Assembly (NCBI GenBank): GCA_034667525.1
Contig: JAXDJO010000026.1
Span: 1-24,115 of the forward strand
Source: DATAPE01 sp034667525
GTDB taxonomy: Bacteria; Actinomycetota; CADDZG01; WHSQ01
Direction of reading: 5' to 3'
Length of the DNA stretch: 24,115 nt
In this document: one piece after another, positions 22,244 to 24,115 of the stretch
Layout: each line of letters starts with the position of its first letter
Numbering within the stretch: the stretch's first letter is position 1
Position numbers and translations under genes: made by a program
Notes under the pieces: model-generated
Database searches by the model: none
What the model was told of the DNA's origin: nothing
What the model saw: only the letters and a program-made list of their open reading frames with translations

Positions 22244-23032
22244 GTGGCTGAATTCATGAGGGATGACCTGAGCGGCTCCCACTTCGAGCATGTCGATCTC
22301 TCAGGTGCGGAGTTCCGCGACGTCGACCTTTCCCACGCCCAGCTTCGCGGTGCCGACCTAAGGGGAGTCAACATGCGCGGTGTCGAGATAGCGGACGCCC
22401 GGATCGACGGCGAGATTCAGAACCTCCTGATCAATGGAGTCGACGTAGCACCTCTCGTCGAGGCGGAGCTTGACCGGCGCGACCCGGAGCGGGCAAAGAT
22501 GCGGCCGAGCGACCCCGCAGGTTTCCGGGAAGCGTGGGACATCGTCGAACGACTCTGGGACGGCACCGTTACGCGGGCCCGCAGCTTCGCCCCCGAGCTT
22601 CTGCACGAGTCCGTCGACGGCGAGTGGTCGTTCATCGAGACACTGCGTCACCTGGTCTACGCGACCGACGCGTGGGTGCGTCGGGGGATCCTCGGCGATC
22701 CCTCCCCCTGGGATCCGCTCGACTTGCCCTGGGATGAGATGCCGGACACTCCGGGTACCCCGCGGGATCGCGACGCGCGTCCATCACTCGACGAGGTGCT
22801 TGCGCTGCGCCACGATCGGATGACGACCGTGCGCACCTTGATCGACGGCCTCACCAACGAGTCTCTTGCGGCTTACACCGAGCCGGTCGAGGGGCCCGGC
22901 TGGCCACCTGCGCAGAGCTTCCCGGTGCGTGAATGTCTTTTAGTTGTCCTCAACGAGGAATGGCATCATCGGCTCTTCGCCGAGCGTGATCTCGACGCTC
23001 TAGAGTCCGGCACGAGTCGGCAAGCGCACTGA
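22244..23032 (+). CDS. Pentapeptide-repeat and DinB-domain fusion protein
   Basis: The 262-residue protein has two parts. Residues 9-50 are pentapeptide repeats with the A/C-D/N-L-x-x rhythm: SHFEHVDLSGAEFRDVDLSH, then AQLRGADLRGVNMRGVEI. From about residue 85 a DinB-like four-helix domain follows, with HESVDGEWSFIETLRHLVYA holding one metal-site His and NEEWHHRLFAERDL holding the others. DinB-fold proteins include mycothiol- and bacillithiol-dependent transferases; pentapeptide helices usually bind proteins. The joint role is unknown. The start may be GTG 22244 or ATG 22256; the TTG at 22217 would overlap the -10-like box. Confidence 0.85.
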   Translation: MAEFMRDDLSGSHFEHVDLSGAEFRDVDLSHAQLRGADLRGVNMRGVEIADARIDGEIQNLLINGVDVAPLVEAELDRRDPERAKMRPSDPAGFREAWDIVERLWDGTVTRARSFAPELLHESVDGEWSFIETLRHLVYATDAWVRRGILGDPSPWDPLDLPWDEMPDTPGTPRDRDARPSLDEVLALRHDRMTTVRTLIDGLTNESLAAYTEPVEGPGWPPAQSFPVRECLLVVLNEEWHHRLFAERDLDALESGTSRQAH

Positions 23033-23096
23033 GCGAAGGCCGCGGTGCTCGGGCGGCAGACTCGCAACTTTAGTCAGTCGAGTTTGAATTGGTCAC

Positions 23097-23118
23097 TCAC
23101 ACCGTGGCTTCGGTGTGA
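23097..23118. terminator. Hairpin between convergent DinB and MOSC genes
   Basis: TCACACCG at 23097-23104 pairs perfectly with CGGTGTGA at 23111-23118 around a six-base loop, in the 166-base gap between two converging genes. It could terminate from either side, though T-runs are absent. Confidence 0.45.
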
Positions 23119-23198
23119 TGGGGGCGGTATGCTTCCCGCTTCAGCCGACCCGTCAATCAAAGGTCGAACCGCTAATCCTCGAGGAACCTAGGCGCACG

Positions 23199-23768
23199 CT
23201 ATTGCGGTTCAGGGCCCACGATCTGAACGGCGTCGCCCAGGTTGATCGTGCCTGGTACTAAGCAGGTCATGATCACGCCGAGGTTGGCGCCGTTGACACG
23301 CCCGATCGTTTTGAGGTTGCCAGGTTGTGCTGGCAGATCAGCGGTCTTCATATCGATCATTACGCACCTCGGTGACCGCATCGTGACCGATAACACGGCT
23401 GTGCCGACCCTCAATCGGTGACCAACCCAGCTGTCCTCCACGAAGGGTTCACTGGTTTCGAGGACAACGTTGGGCCGGAAGCGTGCACAGTCCAGCGGCT
23501 CCCTGCGTTCCTGGGCCGATGCCAGAACGGACGCAGTACCGATCAAGCTGAGGGGCCCGTCGTCGAAGTGACTGCCTTCCCTTTCCATCGCCGCCGTGAA
23601 CCGCCGGCTGTGCTTGCCACTCCCGATCTTGCCGTCGCTCGTACGAACCGACCAGAGCCGGTCGCCAATGGAGCCCCGTTGATCGATGTCAAGGTGCGTC
23701 AGCTGCTCGCCCACCATCGACTTGATTGGGTACCTGTGCAGTGACGCCACACGAGGAGGAGAGGGCAC
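23199..23768 (-). CDS. Compact MOSC domain protein
   Basis: The 189-residue protein belongs to the MOSC family, relatives of the molybdenum cofactor sulfurase C-terminus that handle sulfur and Mo-cofactor-linked reactions. It opens with VASLHRYPIKSMVGEQL and GSIGDRLW (N-terminal beta-barrel part), and later has CARFRPNVVLET, DSWVGHRLRVG, SPRCVMIDM with the conserved Cys, and NLGVIMTCLVPGTINLGD. Between GKHSRRF and DDGPLSLIGTAS about 50 to 80 residues usual in full-length relatives are missing, yet the frame is intact. GGAGGTGA on the minus strand at 23786-23779 supports the GTG at 23768. It may be a compact working variant or an in-frame deletion derivative. Confidence 0.85.
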   Translation of the reverse strand: MPSPPRVASLHRYPIKSMVGEQLTHLDIDQRGSIGDRLWSVRTSDGKIGSGKHSRRFTAAMEREGSHFDDGPLSLIGTASVLASAQERREPLDCARFRPNVVLETSEPFVEDSWVGHRLRVGTAVLSVTMRSPRCVMIDMKTADLPAQPGNLKTIGRVNGANLGVIMTCLVPGTINLGDAVQIVGPEPQ

Positions 23769-24007
23769 GCTCGAGAACTCACCTCCATAGGAACCGATGG
23801 CACTGGCCGACGGCTGTTAGCTAGGCAGCGGCGAGATAGTAGTGGGCGAGGTGAAGGCAAGAGACACAGACAGGTCGATACGGCTAAGACGGTTGACTCC
23901 TCGACTCCGTGACCACGTGTGTGAGGAGACTGCTCTCTGGATATGCGTCACACCCCCCCTTGGAGCCTCTGGGGTGAAGGCGGCCAGAATCGAGGACAAT
24001 TGCCGGC
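23769..24007. other. Intergenic stretch without recognised genes
   Basis: This gap between the divergent MOSC and DUF664/DinB genes holds the MOSC ribosome site (23779-23786) and a GACAAT -10-like box at 23995-24000, seven bases before the ATG at 24008. I see no coding sequence with support in the rest. Confidence 0.5.
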
Positions 24008-24115
24008 ATGAGCGGCCCCACCAACAGAGCAGACGTATTCATCGACTCCGCCCATGACCCGCGGGAGGGTGGCCCCACCCGTGGCGATGAGCGCGCCACG
24101 CTCGTCGAGTACCTG
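24008..24115 (+). CDS. DinB/DUF664 family protein (3' partial)
   Basis: Only the first 36 residues are in the window. After MSGPTNRADVF they read DPREGGPTRGDERATLVEYL, which matches the N-terminal DPP-x-x-GDERATLxxYL pattern of DUF664/DinB proteins, many of them annotated as mycothiol transferases. The domain's metal ligands lie beyond the edge. The ATG at 24008 follows a GACAAT box by seven bases and has no Shine-Dalgarno, like several other genes here. It would be the second DinB-fold gene within 2 kb. Confidence 0.65.
   Translation, partial: MSGPTNRADVFIDSAHDPREGGPTRGDERATLVEYL

Noticed and set aside
22168..22259. Short frame after GGAGG at about 22163 ending in ATGA at the DinB start
   Set aside because: The GTG overlaps the GGAGG itself, leaving no room for a ribosome site, and the 29-residue product has no recognisable features.

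Overview
The window looks like a chromosomal piece of a high-GC Gram-positive bacterium of the phylum Actinomycetota, probably an uncultivated lineage. The grounds are several families that are strongly actinobacterial: an F420-type luciferase-like monooxygenase, a DUF2342 zinc metalloprotease-like protein, DinB/DUF664 proteins, a UPF0182 membrane protein, and a Lys/Arg-rich histone-like tail. Many genes also have a TANNNT -10 box 6 to 9 nt before the start codon, which suggests leaderless transcripts. There is no phage, transposon, CRISPR or plasmid gene, so most of the window is ordinary chromosome.

Layout. 1-352: 3' end of a histone-H1/HU-like gene with a repetitive basic tail, converging on and overlapping ftcD (minus). 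1234-6607: a plus-strand run of DUF302 protein, PucR/CdaR-type regulator, alkaline-phosphatase-superfamily phosphodiesterase, CitE/malyl-CoA-lyase-like protein and acyl-CoA dehydrogenase, with two one-base stop/start overlaps. 6452-7502 (minus): a decayed AbiEi/DUF559-type gene. 7594-8058 (minus): CBS-pair protein. 8217-9522 (plus): F420-type oxidoreductase and a TatA-like protein fused to a zinc ribbon. 9592-11540 (minus): beta-class DNA methyltransferase coupled by ATGA to a zinc alcohol dehydrogenase. 11634-14118 (plus): rhodanese-MoeB fusion, metallophosphoesterase and PIG-L deacetylase. 14128-15273 (minus): DUF2342 protein. 15306-15466: a candidate ydaO-type (c-di-AMP) riboswitch. 15569-21361 (plus): small membrane protein, MreB, Lon-like PDZ protease, lone receiver domain and UPF0182 protein. 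21421-21494: initiator tRNA-fMet. 21710-24115: GYD-domain protein, pentapeptide-DinB fusion, MOSC protein (minus) and the start of a DUF664/DinB gene.

The most interesting signal is at 11634-12788. A rhodanese plus MoeB/ThiF-type E1 protein is interrupted by a single in-frame TGA at 12552. That TGA falls exactly where the family has its conserved active-site Cys, the frame stays open and conserved on both sides, and a hairpin resembling a bacterial SECIS element follows 20 nt later. I read this as a probable selenocysteine (U307), giving a sulfur-transfer E1 enzyme with a Cys persulfide domain and a Sec nucleophile in one chain. Other points worth checking are the TatA-zinc-ribbon fusion, the possible riboswitch before the cell-shape cluster, the leaderless promoter pattern, and the multiply broken DUF559 gene.
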